Assembly: GCF_020283565.1 (NCBI RefSeq)
Contig: NC_060060.1
Coordinates: forward strand, 36,766,001 to 36,830,000
DNA: 64,000 nucleotides
Direction of reading: 5' to 3'
From: Trifolium pratense
Lineage: Eukaryota > Streptophyta > Magnoliopsida > Fabales > Fabaceae
Below, piece after piece: positions 9,986 to 21,702 of this stretch; position 1 is the first letter of the stretch, and each line of letters begins with the position of its first letter. The notes below the pieces were generated by a model. It did no database searches. It was not told where the DNA came from and worked only from the letters and a program-made list of their open reading frames with translations. The translations under genes were made by a program, and so were the position numbers.

Positions 9986-10312
9986 GGGTGCGTTTGATTT
10001 GCTAAAAAACAGGGGACTGGACAGGACAACTTTTGTTGTACTCTGTTTGATTTGAAATTTGTTATGGGACTGGACAAATTAGATAGCAAGGGACAGGACA
10101 AAAACAAGATTTTTTGTCCCTCACTAAACCACGGGACAACTTTTTGTCCACAGTACAAATATAAAAAATACGAAAATACCCATTTTATTTTCGAATATAA
10201 AAATATTATCGTCCTATATCTTTCCGGTACAGGTTTGTCCTGTCCTGTATTATCTTGTTCTGTCCTGTACTGTTCTGTCCAGTCCTTGCTGTTTTACGAA
10301 TCAAACGCACCC
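9986..10312. mobile_element. Tourist/Harbinger-like MITE, TSD TAA
   Basis: A 327 bp element with inverted termini GGGTGCGTTTGATT and AATCAAACGCACCC, flanked by TAA on both sides, the 3 bp duplication usual for PIF/Harbinger elements. The interior is rich in GGGACTGGACAGGACA-type motifs in both orientations (CTGTCC near the right end), so the subterminal regions also pair. It has no coding capacity. Confidence 0.75.
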
Positions 10313-12517
10313 TAAAAGTCTTAAAATAACATTAATGGATATTTTATCTCAATTATACTACCACTATCTTTTATAAAACTCGTTTAATCAAATTTTAAGA
10401 CTTAATTATAGTAGCTTAATTTTTTTTGACTAAACTTAAGAGTATTGAAATGAGTTTTTTTAGGACATTTTTATAAATATAAAATGCATTGTAAAAAGAT
10501 ATAGATATCAAAAGGTAAATGATTGTTTAGAAATTTCAGTTTTAATAATTCTTTCACTAATTGAATACAAATGATTAAAATTTATATTAAACTTTTTCTA
10601 TCTAAAAAATTTTTAGGATCATGTTAACTAGTGCCTCTATGACACTAAGGAATTTAAAAAGATAAATTTTGCATAGGAAATAACATTGTTCATATTTTAA
10701 ATATATTGACCACATAAATTGAAAGATTATACTATATTTGATATTCTTAACTAGTGTCCCAGAAGTACTAGTTATCATTGGAGACATGTCCTCAAACAAT
10801 GAGTGCTCACTTTCACAATAAGAAAAATTAAATCTATCTAATGAGGAGTATCAAACACACTCAAGTTATGTACCTCACATAAACATGACAATAAAACTCA
10901 TACTCGTGTCTACCTGCCCAAATCCAATCCGCTTTGACGGGGTAAACCTGAATTGATTGAATTTGGGTTCGGGTTTGGGTTTTCTCCATTTCAAAAAACG
11001 GGGTTAGGGCGGATAATGGGGACATTGATATCCACCTCAAACCCGTCCCTAAACTTGCACCGCTTGTATTACAATTATATTTTATCTTTTTTAAATTAAA
11101 AATCTTTAAACAAGATTCATCTGTTAAGGCTGTTACTTCTTAATTATTGAGTTTTAGCAAAATTCATGTGATAGTTATCGTTGTTAGTGCTGGAATAATT
11201 GTATTGGTCTTGGTTGGAGTTTAGTATTATTAACTGATAAAGAAGGAAACCACGTGTTCCACTTCCCTTTTTCTGCACAGTATTATGCAGCAAACTCGAG
11301 CCAAGATCAATATAATTATTCTAGCAATAGCAACAATAGCTATCACAAGAACATTGCTAGAACTCGAATAAGAAGTAATACTCTCAACACTAAATGTCGC
11401 ATCTGCACTTATAATGCTAATAAAATTGTTTATTTTTATGATCTCGAATTCATTCAAAATAGCCTTAGATTGTGAGGTAGACTTTCAAGTTAACATTACT
11501 TTAAGTCATTTATAGCTTTTGGATAAATGTAGTTTATGTGCTAGTGAGAATTTTGGTCATCTTTGTAAATGACTTCACGGAATCATAATTCATATTAAAA
11601 AATTACTTTCATGATTTTTGGTTTATTATCTTAGTGCTCTTTATCACAGCCAAACAATTCAATCACAATCAAACAAAAAAAAATTAACAAGGCAGAACAT
11701 AGTGTCGCGTTACTTTCAACTGTGTTTTCCTTATTTTCTTTTCCTTTGCACGTTGCTTTTCTTCTTTTCTTTCTCCATCCATTTTGGTGAAAAACCAAAA
11801 ATTACTGTACAATCTTATTCTACAAGCTTTGACCAATGGTATCAAAATTTGAATATAAAAAAAAATGCTATCAAAATTTAAATTTCAAAAATCCCTCCGT
11901 AATCCTTCTCCTCTCTCTCTATCTCCCCCCCCCTCCATTTTATAATTGCTTAAAATTATCAAAAGATGTACATCTAATTAATCCATTCATTTTTTTTTTA
12001 AGGATCAAGTAGTCAATGTCAAAACTTATATTGTAAGCTCGTGGATTAAAGAGATTTACATCAAATTGTAACAAAAAAAAAAAGAAGAGATGTATATCAA
12101 ATTAATTCATTTTAAAATAATTTAATTTGTTTAATTTATTTAAAAAATCGAGTTTTAGAACGTTCAAGTTATCACAATTTGTCTTCTAAGTTCATAGATT
12201 AAAAATAATAGATTAAAAAAGAAAAGAATAAATACGGAACAAAATAGACTCATGAAACAAATAATAGAAATAAAATGGGCTTCGCATCTGAACGCAACAA
12301 CACATCCATCAAATAAAAATAAATAAAACTTAATCAACAAAGAGATGAGATGAAATAACAACACAATGAAAGGGTTTTACCTCCTCTGAAGAACTAAGCA
12401 AGTGTCTCTTCCTCTCTTATTATTGTGTCAAGTTATTTTTAGAAGATTAATTTATTTATTTACTTTTCTGTATTATCATTTAAATGCATGGCATGTCAAT
12501 TTTCCTAGAAGGAAAAT

Positions 12518-12599
<82 letters not shown>

Positions 12600-12600
12600 G
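10313..12600. other. Intergenic between XTH-A and XTH-B, first part
   Basis: No gene recognised. 10905-11065 contains GGGTTCGGGTTTGGG-type and CCCGTCCC-type stretches like those at 29440-30165, probably a decayed repeat. 12519-12599 is a microsatellite. The rest is AT-rich low-complexity DNA. Confidence 0.4.
12519..12599. repeat. (AAC)n then (AAT)n microsatellite
   Basis: About 15 ACA/CAA trinucleotides (12519-12565) run directly into about 11 AAT trinucleotides (to 12599). A compound simple repeat. Confidence 0.95.
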
Positions 12601-12604
12601 GAAA

Positions 12605-12770
12605 CTCTACTGATCGTTAGTTGGTTCAATGGTGATTGACGTTGGACGTGGTAGGGATGACCACGGTTCAATCCCCACAACTACGATCGGAAGGAGACTA
12701 AAACACTTGATAACATAATTTACCTTGAACTAGATAGGCAGTCTAGTGGGTCGGATACTGGTGGTAAAAA
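12605..12770 (+). mobile_element. SINE family 3, copy 1
   Basis: It has a tRNA-like A box (TTGGTTCAATGGTGATTGACG) and a B box (GGTTCAATCCC at about 12665). The same layout, with similar sequence between and after the boxes, recurs at about 25195 and 32235, which supports a tRNA-derived SINE family. Confidence 0.6.
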
Positions 12771-12825
12771 CATGAATAAAATAAAATAAGGAAAGTCGAT
12801 GATATACAAGTGAAACAAATCTTTC

Positions 12826-13093
12826 ACCATAAAGATATTTTTGGTTTCAGATTGGTCCCTTAAAGAAAAAAAAGTCCAAATAAGTCCCTTAAAGAAAAAA
12901 AAGTCCAAATAGGTCCCTTAAAGACATCTCCGTTAATCAGTTTGGTCCCTAAAAAGATGTCTGAATAGGACCAAACTGATTAATGAATATGTTTTAAGGG
13001 ACCTATTCAGACCTTTTTTTTCTTTAAGGGACCTATTCAGACATTTTTTTCTTTAAGGGACCAATGTGAAACCAAAAATGTCTTTAAGGGACC
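12826..13093. repeat. Foldback repeat with TTAAGGGACC arms
   Basis: The left arm (12826-12945) is the reverse complement of the right arm (12968-13093) with few differences. Each arm carries several tandem GGTCCCTTAAAG(A)n units and ends in TTTTTGGTTTCA. The whole can fold into a long hairpin. It looks like a non-autonomous foldback/MITE-type repeat; no target duplication was identified. Confidence 0.7.
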
Positions 13094-13195
13094 ATTTTAA
13101 TAATTAAGCCAACAATTAATAAGTCTCGGTGCTTAATCAAATAAGATGCGATGTGAATTGATTAAATGGTGAAAAGAAACCTATGTACATCTAGA

Positions 13196-13480
13196 GTTGT
13201 TTATGTTTGGTTCCATGTGTTGAGCCTCTAGAATTGATTATGGAGGTTTAAAATTGATTTTGACATGTTTGATTGCTCTCGAATAGAATTGATCAAAAAG
13301 TCATTGTAACTTGAAGCTATGATTTGTAGCTTTTGAGTCTAAACATGATTTTTTCATTGAAATATATTGTTCAACTCACTTTTATATAAATGTATCCAAA
13401 GATAAACCACTTTAAATTTAACTACCTTTAACTAAACTCAATTTTACAAAATCAATTTTTTTCACCATAAAACCAAACAG
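13196..13480. mobile_element. Probable MITE with TTTGGTT termini
   Basis: It begins TTTATGTTTGGTT and ends AAAACCAAACAGG, with AGAATTGATT-type motifs near the left end and AAAATCAATTTTT near the right. The weak inverted termini and 285 bp size suggest a decayed hAT-like MITE next to the 3' end of XTH-B. Confidence 0.4.
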
Positions 13481-13637
13481 GTTGGAGGAAAAGAAATCTG
13501 AATATTTAATGCATTGTATTGTATCAAAGAATAATGAATTAACATGAAGGACATTACAAGTAAAAATCAATTGAATAGGCCTAAGAAAGAAGAAAAAGAA
13601 AAACTCTACATGTATATTGTTGCAATAGAGAGATTAA

Positions 13638-14784
13638 TTAAGATGCAGTGCACTCTGTTGGAAGGCCCTGAGAAAATCTTTTGGAGTCATTGCAATAATT
13701 GTAAATCATGTAATTCTTTTGCACCCAACTCAATCTCTGTTGACTTGTTGAATCCAATTGTTGGGAGTACCATGCATTAGATGAAGAAGCATCTGCATTG
13801 AAATTCCTATATGAAGCAGTGAATGGAGCATTTGTCCAATCAGTCTTTACAATACCACCTCTTGTTGCCCAATCATCAGCATTCCATAGACTTGAGTATA
13901 TCCTCATTGGCTGATTCTTTGGAAATGCAACTCCTTTTGATTCCATGTTCTTGAATTCTCTTATTGGTGTTCCATCCACTGAGAAACTGCATTTAAATTA
14001 ACACAGGCTCATCAATAATCAATTCATTGTGTGAAATATAAACATTTTGAAGGAATTTTAAATTTATCAAACACTAAGCCTTAAGATTAAAAATGTGGTT
14101 AGTGTCTGACACGTGTTAGTGTACAACATCATGTGTCGATTCTATATCTCATATCGTGTCTGGTGTTTGTGTATGTATTGTAATTGTAAAAAGTGCTTAC
14201 ATAATGCGCTGAGGATTCCATAGAATGGAATAGGTGTGGAAATCAGCAGTTGGATCAAACCAAAGATAGAATTGTTGCTCTCTGTTGCCTTTTCCTTGAC
14301 TAAACACATTGGTGTGTAAAATGTATGGTTCTCCACTAACATTCCCCAAGAATTCAAAATCAATCTCGTCCCAATTTGATCCTTTTGATGACAACTGCAT
14401 ACCATAGTAAAAATAATTAACACATGATCATGAATTTGAAAGTGCAAAGAAGAATTAGCATTATGACAGTAAGTTTTACTCCTATTTATTTGTACTTACA
14501 TAGTAAGCAGTGACAGTGCCTGCAGAGTTTCCTGGTACAAGCTTAAGCTGCATATCAATGTTGCGGAATAGATATTCGTTCTTGGATTGGAATCCAGAAC
14601 CAGAGGCTTTATCAAGGGAAAGAGTGAGAAGTTGGCCATTGTCGAGTATTTTGGCACGACCATCTCCCCAAGTAATATCAAAATTCTGGTAGAAATTTCC
14701 TGCTGCATATGTTGTAATCATGAAAGAAGAACTAAATACCAGTATAGATAATAAGAGGATTGAACAATTATGAGTGAATGGCAT
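13638..14784 (-). CDS. XTH: XTH-B: xyloglucan endotransglucosylase/hydrolase lacking C-terminal Cys loop
   Basis: GH16 wall enzyme of the TCH4 type, 275 residues. Exons on the minus strand: 14784-14500, 14394-14201 and 13986-13638, with intron phases 0 and 2 as in all six cluster genes. ATG 14784 opens a hydrophobic signal peptide ([20 protein letters not shown]) before [17 protein letters not shown]. The active site DEIDFEFLG is at about 104-112, followed by sequon NVS. The C-terminal domain reads [20 protein letters not shown] (about 221-240), where the family normally has ACxWxxGxSSC, so one conserved disulfide is missing. The terminal NYC...EC pair is kept. KRFSQGLP has Ser where its paralogues have Pro. 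It is very similar to XTH-C and XTH-D, including the 3' UTR and promoter. Confidence 0.92.
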
Positions 14785-14881
14785 AGTTAATATTTGAAGG
14801 TGTATGTATGTATGTATATCTTGGTAGAGATGTGATGAAATGTTGAAGGGATGGATGATTGTGGAAGAGAAGTGGTAGTGG

Positions 14882-14889
14882 TATATATA
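14882..14889 (-). promoter_or_regulatory. TATA box of XTH-B
   Basis: TATATATA about 100 bp upstream of ATG 14784. Confidence 0.55.
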
Positions 14890-15086
14890 GTTATGAATTT
14901 GTGGAAGGATGGAAAGAAGGAACAGAGGAAAGTGCACTTGGTGGAATGTGGGTGGACAGCTGTAATTTGACCATGCATGCCATAAAGAATGTCACTCGTT
15001 TCTACTTTCTGTCCGCCAACCCAAATCCAAATATCTAAGACTCAAATTACTACACAGTATCTAGCTAGCTAGTATTGGTTTAGGAG

Positions 15087-15092
15087 ACGCGT
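15087..15092 (-). promoter_or_regulatory. CGCG box upstream of XTH-B
   Basis: ACGCGT about 300 bp upstream of the ATG, inside a block (GGAGACGCGTATTCACATAT) conserved as GATACGCGCATT...CATATTTTA upstream of XTH-C and XTH-D. It matches the CAMTA consensus VCGCGB. Confidence 0.4.
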
Positions 15093-15279
15093 ATTCACAT
15101 ATTATAAGAGTTGGTTCCAATCCAATGTGTATGTATGTGGGTCTCAAATCTTAATATAAGATACTATTAATTTGTCCTGGATAGGCGCACGTGAGTCTCA
15201 CCCAACATACCAACACCGCCATTAGATAGATATCCAGATTTTTGAGGATAGGAGACTTAGTTAATCCAGCAAGGCAAAT

Positions 15280-16630
15280 GTTACTACATGGTTAATATAT
15301 AATTTTACAGTTAATTCTTAGCTACTTCGAGTTTAGTTGAATAACTAACTGTACTCAATTAAATTTTAAGTATAGAAATATCATCTTTATGGTAAATTTT
15401 TAGACTCTCTTAAACAAATTTTTTAGGTTTCAACAACCTTTTGTTTCGTACGATATTTGGTGCTATTATTTATGATAAAAAAGTTGTATTCTAATCTGTT
15501 AAGAGATTAAAATTTTAATTTTCGTTTAATCTCTTATCTCATAAAAATGTCAAAATTGTTAGGTCAAATACTGTGATTGAGATTCGAATTCCAACTTCTC
15601 TACTTGTGTGTGTGAATTTTCAATGTCTATTTGTCATTTTGTCTATGAACCAAAATAATAGTCAAACTAACAATTTTGATCAAGTCCAATTTCTTTTGCT
15701 CAAAACCCCCTTTTCCTAACAATGACTCCTAATTCCATAAGGTTTATTTGATTTGTAAAAAGCAAATATTAGACAAAATATTACAAGATAAAACATCACA
15801 ACTTTTTTTCTAAGGTATTGAACAATTTATGTCTCTTTGAATACTAAAAATCATGTCTATTTTTTCTTCTATATGCCAGCTGCAGAAACTGTACTTTCAT
15901 AACTATTTGAACACTCAACCAGGATCTTGTGAGTTTGGAAGCCTTCAAAGCAACATTTCTTCACTCATAAAGGATCCTATACTCATTTGGAGTCATATGT
16001 AATTTGCGCTTTAAACAGTTTATTTTTTGAGTTTTCATGATTTTGTTGTTAAAATTTGTTTTGGAAGGTACAATCCGAACTGATTTCAAAACCTACATTC
16101 TTAAGTAGTCGGAACTTACATTCCAAACCGGACAGATTTTCTGATTTGTAGTGGTCATACATGTGGGCCAATGATATTCATTTTTGAAGCCCAAGTATTT
16201 ATTAATATTTAAATTTAAATCAGTTTAAATTTGTTGGATTGTTTGGTTAGCAAAAGTATGCGTGAACCAATTTGTCCTGCAGCAGAATAAAATAAATATG
16301 TCATTCAATTGTTTCGATAGTTTATGATCGAACAAAATTGAGGGTAAAGTGGTGGTATATGATGAAATTCTTTGTTATTTTTATAATTCAAACCATAAAA
16401 CGTTAATCTATTCCATCATTTCTCATTCCATCAATCCAAACATAATTTAAAAGGTCACTGAATTATGTAACTATGGTCGAGATAGATTGGTCAAAATTGT
16501 CATTTTAAGCAAAAATTCAAAAGTGAATGAATTTTGTCTAAATTTTAAACCAAATACGCTAAATTCTTAGAACATTTTTACTTATATTTTAGGACGAAGT
16601 GTCTACATAATCAATTTAGCAAATTATATT
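15280..16630. other. Intergenic between XTH-B and XTH-C
   Basis: No gene seen. It holds one SINE copy (about 15520-15655) and AT-rich DNA. The conserved duplication block resumes around 16630. Confidence 0.4.
15520..15655 (+). mobile_element. SINE family 2, copy 1
   Basis: AAAATTGTTAGGTCAAATA...GATTGAGATTCGAATTCC, then ACTTGTGTGTGTGAATT and TTGTCATTTTGTCTATGAACC. The same order recurs at 27308-27436 and 30350-30492. A B-box-like GATTCGAA and an A-rich end suggest a tRNA-derived SINE. Confidence 0.5.
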
Positions 16631-16803
16631 AAGCTTAGAGGAAAAGAAATCTGAATATTTATTGTATTGTGTAGTATCAAAGAATAAATGAATCAGAAAA
16701 CAAAAAAAATTACAAGTAAAGCCAATTGAATAGGCCTAAGAAAGAAGAAAAAGAATAAATCTACTACAAGTATATAGTTTCAATAGGAATATAGAAAGAT
16801 TAA

Positions 16804-17938
16804 TTAAGATGCAATGCACTCTGTTGGAAGGCCTTGAGGAAATCTTTTGGTGTCATTGCAATAATTGTAAATCATGTAATTCTTTTGCACCCAACTCAAT
16901 CTTTGTTGACTTGTTGAATCCAACTGTTGAGAGTACCATGCATTGGATGAAGAAGCATCTGCATTAAAGTTTCTATATGATGCTGTGAATGGAGCATTTG
17001 TCCAATCTGTCTTTACAATACCACCTCTTGTTGCCCAATCATCAGCATTCCATAGACTTGAGTATATCCTCATTGGCTGATTCTTTGGAAATGCAACTCC
17101 TTTTGATTCCATGTTCTTGAATTCTCTTATTGGTGTTCCATCCACTGAGAAACTGCATTTAAATTAACACAGGCTCATCAATAATCAATTCATTGTGTGA
17201 AATATAAACATTTTGAAGGAATTTTAAATTTATCAAACACTAAGCCAGATTAAAAATGTGGTGTACAACATCATGTGTCAATTCTATATCTCATATCGTG
17301 TCTGGTGTTTGTGTATGTATTGTAATTGTAATTGTAAAAAGTGCTTACATAATGCGCTGAGGATTCCATAGAATGGAATATGTGTGGAAATCAGCAGTTG
17401 GATCAAACCAAAGATAGAATTGTTGCTCTCTGTTGCCTTTTCCTTGACTAAACACATTGGTGTGTAGAATGTATGGCTCTCCACTCACATTCCCTAAAAA
17501 TTCAAAATCAATCTCGTCCCAATTTGATCCTTTTGATGACAACTGCATGCCATAGAAAAAACAATTAACACATGATCATGAATTTGAAAGTTGAATATTA
17601 TTGTAGCAGTAGCATTAAGACAGTAATTACATTAAATTGTGTTGATGAGTACTTACATAGTATGCAGTGACGGTGCCTGCAGAATTTCCTGGTACAAGTT
17701 TGAGTTGCATATCAATGTTGCCGAATAGATATTCGTTCTTGGATTGGAATCCAGACCCAGAGGCTTTGTCAAGGGAAAGAGTGAGAAGTTGGCCATTGTC
17801 TAGTATCTTGGCACGACCATCGCCCCATGTAATATCAAAATTCTGGTTGAAATTTCCTGCCGCATATGTTGAGATGATAAAAGAAGAACCAAAGACCAAT
17901 AGAGAAAAGAGGATTGAACAATTATGAGTAAATGCCAT
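16804..17938 (-). CDS. XTH: XTH-C: xyloglucan endotransglucosylase/hydrolase lacking C-terminal Cys loop
   Basis: TCH4-type GH16 wall enzyme, 274 residues. Exons on the minus strand: 17938-17657, 17542-17349 and 17152-16804. ATG 17938 starts a signal peptide ([20 protein letters not shown]) ahead of [26 protein letters not shown] lies at about 103-111 with sequon NVS after it. As in XTH-B and XTH-D, the C-terminal domain has [10 protein letters not shown] in place of the cysteine loop, while NYC...EC is retained. Exon 3 differs from those of XTH-B and XTH-D by only a few residues, so it is a recent duplicate. No stop or frameshift was seen. It sits about 2 kb from XTH-B and 2.3 kb from XTH-D, all in the same orientation. 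Confidence 0.92.
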
Positions 17939-18036
17939 GGTTAATATTTGAAGGTGTATGTATGTATGTATATTTTGCTAGTATGAAGAAATATTGGAGG
18001 GATAGATGATTGTGGGAGAGAAGTGGGAGTTGTATG

Positions 18037-18044
18037 TATTTATA
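18037..18044 (-). promoter_or_regulatory. TATA box of XTH-C
   Basis: TATAAATA on the minus strand, about 100 bp upstream of ATG 17938. Confidence 0.6.
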
Positions 18045-18300
18045 GTTATGAATGAATTAATGTGTTGAAGGATGGAAGGAACAGAGGAAAGTGCAGTCAC
18101 TCGGATACAGCTGTAGTTAGTTATATTTGGCCTAAGGTGTCGTTAATGACTGAATATAGTGACCATAAAACATGTCTGAAATAAAATATAATAAAATATT
18201 TGCAAGTGGTTGTCTCTTGCTGCCAACCCAATATCTCAGACTCAATGTAGTGTGTATGTACTAGCCAGTAGTAGTGGTTTGGTTGTGTCTTAAGTAAGAT

Positions 18301-18306
18301 ACGCGC
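18301..18306 (-). promoter_or_regulatory. CGCG box upstream of XTH-C
   Basis: ACGCGC about 360 bp upstream of the ATG, in the conserved block GATACGCGCATTCGCATATT. CAMTA-type site by consensus. Confidence 0.4.
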
Positions 18307-18479
18307 ATTCGCATATTTTAATGCTATTTGAAACTTCAGAGTTGGTTCCAATGTTTGTGTGTGAGGTCTCAAAATTTCGATACATTTATTTGCTGGGTAG
18401 GCACGTCTTACCCAATACAGCACCGCCATCAGGCCGCTCATGGTCACAGGATACGACTAAATCCGCAAAGTTGTACTAT

Positions 18480-20064
18480 TTTGTTCACTCAATTTTTGGT
18501 TAATATTATATTTAGGACAAAATCATTGAATCATGTTAACTAGGCTTGACTTTCGGTTGGTTTCGAACGGGTTTGGGCTGAAATTTACTAAACTGGTAAA
18601 AATTGCAACTATTGAATTTGGATCCAATTTGGATGGATTACATCTTCGGTTTGTTTGGGCCATACAGGTGGCGCCGAGGTAGAACGGGTCGGTTAATACG
18701 AGTTAGATTGAAACGTTGAGCCCATTTGAATTGACTTGTTTTTGAGCTTATGCAAAATAACTTATGCAAATAGATAAGTTTTTAAGTTAATCCAGAAATT
18801 TTAGTAAAAAAGAAAGAAGTTAATTCATAAGTTTTCACTAAACTATTTTATTAGATGTTTTTTCATAAACTATTTTTAAAACTTATTTATTTTTATAAGT
18901 TATTTTGCACTAACTCAAAAATAAGTCAACTCAAACGGACCCTTGTTATACCCAAAAAAAAAAGTCCTTGTTTACCTCTAAAATTTCATTATCCAAAAAT
19001 TCATAATTTTAAAATAGTTCAATATTTCATACATAATGCAACAAATGATAGAAGAACTAAATGAAAAGATAAAGAAGGTGAGATTCAATTACTTTGTTTC
19101 AAATCTATAGATCTAAAGACAATAATACTTCAAGTAGAAGAGAAATATAAATTAAAATAGATCTAGATTATATATTAGAATATCTTTCACACCCCATTCA
19201 TTCCTTATAAGTTTGTAAAATATAACATTTCTCTCATATATCAAAGATGAATAAAAACAACAAAGCAAAGAGTATACAAAGAAAGAGGGAGAGAAGGAAA
19301 AAAATTAATTTGCTCTTTGTATTGTTCGGTTGGTTCCTTCCTAAAATCCGCACTACTCTTTCCAATTCTTCTTTGCTTTTTCTCCAAAACTCTCCCCCTC
19401 ATTTCCCTTTCAAACTCGCAAATAGAGTCTTATGATACTAGTTAAAAAACATAAAAGTTTTTGTATGTCAAAAATAAATAATAAATATCACATGAAACTC
19501 GTACACAAGCACGTTTAAATAAAAGATTCGGGCTCATCTCCAGAATATCACAACTATTCATTCTAACAATTTTAACATTTGCGGTTAAAGTGTAACCAAG
19601 AGATAACCGGATATTTTGTTTTTTCACAACACTTTTCAAACTTTTAAATAATTGAATGATTTTTTTCTAAACTACCCATTCATAATTTGTGGTATTTACT
19701 CGTCAACTAATGAGAACAAGCCATATGTATGTGAAATAAAAATTGATTACAAGTTAGCTGTGGGTACTACATGCAAATCTATTTATGTGACTTGTACTCA
19801 TTGATTAATAGATAAATAACCCAAATTATGAGGGGTGTGGAGTAAATCTCAAACCTAATTGAATACATAATTTTCAACAGAAAACTTCTATATTTTTCCT
19901 TAACCGGTGTCTAGGAAAGACATTCCTTACAATTTTCCATTTTAAATGAACATGCCATCCTTTAGTTTTACACGTTTCTGCCTTGTGCCTTAAGTTACAA
20001 TAATGGACATTTGTTATACGCACCTTTAAACAAATATTGAATCGACCAATTTAACAGATTATAT
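18480..20064. other. Intergenic between XTH-C and XTH-D
   Basis: No gene recognised. It contains one MITE-like inverted repeat (18720-18942) and AT-rich DNA. Homology with the other duplication blocks resumes near 20065. Confidence 0.4.
18720..18942. mobile_element. MITE with GTCCGTTTGAGTTGACTT-type termini
   Basis: The left end GCCCATTTGAATTGACTTG is the imperfect reverse complement of the right end AAGTCAACTCAAACGGACCC. The pairing extends inward (TTTTTGAG...GCAAAATAACTTA against TAAGTTATTTTGC...CTCAAAAATA), giving inverted arms of about 50 bp in a 223 bp element. It has no coding sequence. Confidence 0.65.
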
Positions 20065-20232
20065 GAAGCTTGGAAGAAAATAAAACTGAATCTTTATTTA
20101 TTGTATTGTATCAAAGAATAAATGAATTAACATGAAGCACATTACAAGTAAAACCAATAGAATAGGCCTATGAAAGAAGAAAAAGAAAACATCTACATGT
20201 ATATTGTTTCGATAGGAATAAAGAAAGATTAA

Positions 20233-21380
20233 TTAAGATGCAGTGCATTCTGTTGGAAGGCCCTGCGGAAATCTTTTGGAGTCATTGCAATAATTGTAAA
20301 TCATGTAATTCTTTTGCACCCAACTCAATCTCTGTTGACTTGTTGAATCCAACTGTTGAGAGTACCATGCATTGGATGAAGAAGCATCTGCATTAAAGTT
20401 TCTATATGATGCTGTGAATGGAGCATTTGTCCAATCAGTCTTGACAATACCACCTCTTGTTGCCCAATCATCAGCATTCCATAGACTTGAGTATATCCTC
20501 ATTGGCTGATTCTTTGGAAATGCAACTCCTTTTGATTCCATGTTCTTGAATTCTCTTATAGGTGTTCCATCCACTGAGAAACTGCATTCAATAAAATCAC
20601 AAGCTCATCAATATTCAATTTAGTGTGAAATAGATACATTTTGAAGGAATTCTAAATCTACCAGAACACTTAGACTTAAGATTAAAGATGTGTTTGGTGT
20701 CTGATACGTGTTGGTGTCTAACAACATCATGTGTCGATAAGTTAATGTCTGAGTATCGTTTCTGGTGTTTGTGTATGTATCGTAATTGTAATTGTAAAAA
20801 GTACTTACATAATGCGCTGAGGATTCCATAGAATGGAATAGGTGTGGAAATCAGCAGTTGGATCAAACCAAAGATAGAATTGTTGCTCTCTATTTCCTTT
20901 TCCTTGACTAAACACATTGGTGTGTAGAATGTATGGTTCTCCGCTTACATTCCCCAAGAATTCAAAATCAATCTCGTCCCAATTTGATCCTTTTGATGAC
21001 AACTGCATACCATAGAGAAACTAATTAACACATGATCATGAATTTGAAAGTTGAATATTATTATAGCATTAGCATTAAGAGTATAATTAAGTGTTAGTAG
21101 TACTTACATAGTAAGCAGTGACGGTGCCCGCAGAGTTTCCCGGTACAAGCTTAAGCTGCATATCAATGTTGCCGAATAGATATTCGTTCTTGGATTGGAA
21201 TCCAGAACCAGAGGCTTTGTCAAGGGAAAGAGTAAGAAGTTGGCCATTGTCGACTATTTTGGCACGACCATCACCCCAAGTAATATCAAAGTTCTGGTAG
21301 AAGTTACCTGCTGCATATGCTGTCATGAAAGATGCAAATACATATAGGACAGTGATTGTTGAAGAATGAATAAATGCCAT
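20233..21380 (-). CDS. XTH: XTH-D: xyloglucan endotransglucosylase/hydrolase lacking C-terminal Cys loop
   Basis: TCH4-type GH16 wall enzyme, 271 residues. Exons on the minus strand: 21380-21108, 21002-20809 and 20581-20233. ATG 21380 begins a short signal peptide ([17 protein letters not shown]), followed by [26 protein letters not shown] is at about 100-108, with sequon NVS after it. The C-terminal domain shows [10 protein letters not shown] and lacks the ACxWxxGxSSC loop; the final NYC...EC pair remains. Exon 3 is nearly the same as in XTH-B and XTH-C, but the signal peptide is shorter. Splice sites are intact and no stops were seen. It forms a head-to-tail array with B and C and precedes XTH-E by 2.25 kb. 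Confidence 0.92.
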
Positions 21381-21471
21381 ATTGAGTAAATTTGAATTGT
21401 ATGTTGGTAATAGTTGTTAGTGGCTATGAAATATGTTGAAGGGATGATTATGGCAGAGAAGTGAGGAGTGA

Positions 21472-21479
21472 TATTTATA
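21472..21479 (-). promoter_or_regulatory. TATA box of XTH-D
   Basis: TATAAATA on the minus strand, about 95 bp upstream of ATG 21380. Confidence 0.6.
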
Positions 21480-21696
21480 TAGGCCTAAATGTATGTGTGT
21501 AAGGACCAAGGAAGGAACAGAGGAAAGTGGTGCACTCATACAGCTGTAGTTTATTTGGCCTCAGCTGTCTTAAATAAAATATTTGCAACTTTGCAAGTGG
21601 GGTTTACTCGTTTCTTGCAGGTTGGCCAACATCTTAGACTCAAGAAAAAGTAGTACATACTATTAATGGTTTGGTTTGGTTTGCCTGATTTTGGAT

Positions 21697-21702
21697 ACGC
21701 GC
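21697..21702 (-). promoter_or_regulatory. CGCG box upstream of XTH-D
   Basis: ACGCGC about 320 bp upstream of the ATG, in GGATACGCGCATTTGCATAT, conserved with XTH-C. CAMTA-type site by consensus. Confidence 0.4.

Noticed and set aside
10052..10315. 87-residue ORF with LSCPVLSCSVLYCSVQ
   Set aside because: It lies wholly within the Harbinger-like MITE and reflects its CTGTCC-type subterminal repeats.
12480..12680. Polyleucine ORF on the minus strand
   Set aside because: It is only the translation of the (AAC)n/(AAT)n microsatellite.
17667..17927. Plus-strand ORFs opposite XTH exon 1 (also at 14510, 21118, 9097)
   Set aside because: They are antisense shadows of conserved XTH exons and recur only because the exons are paralogous.
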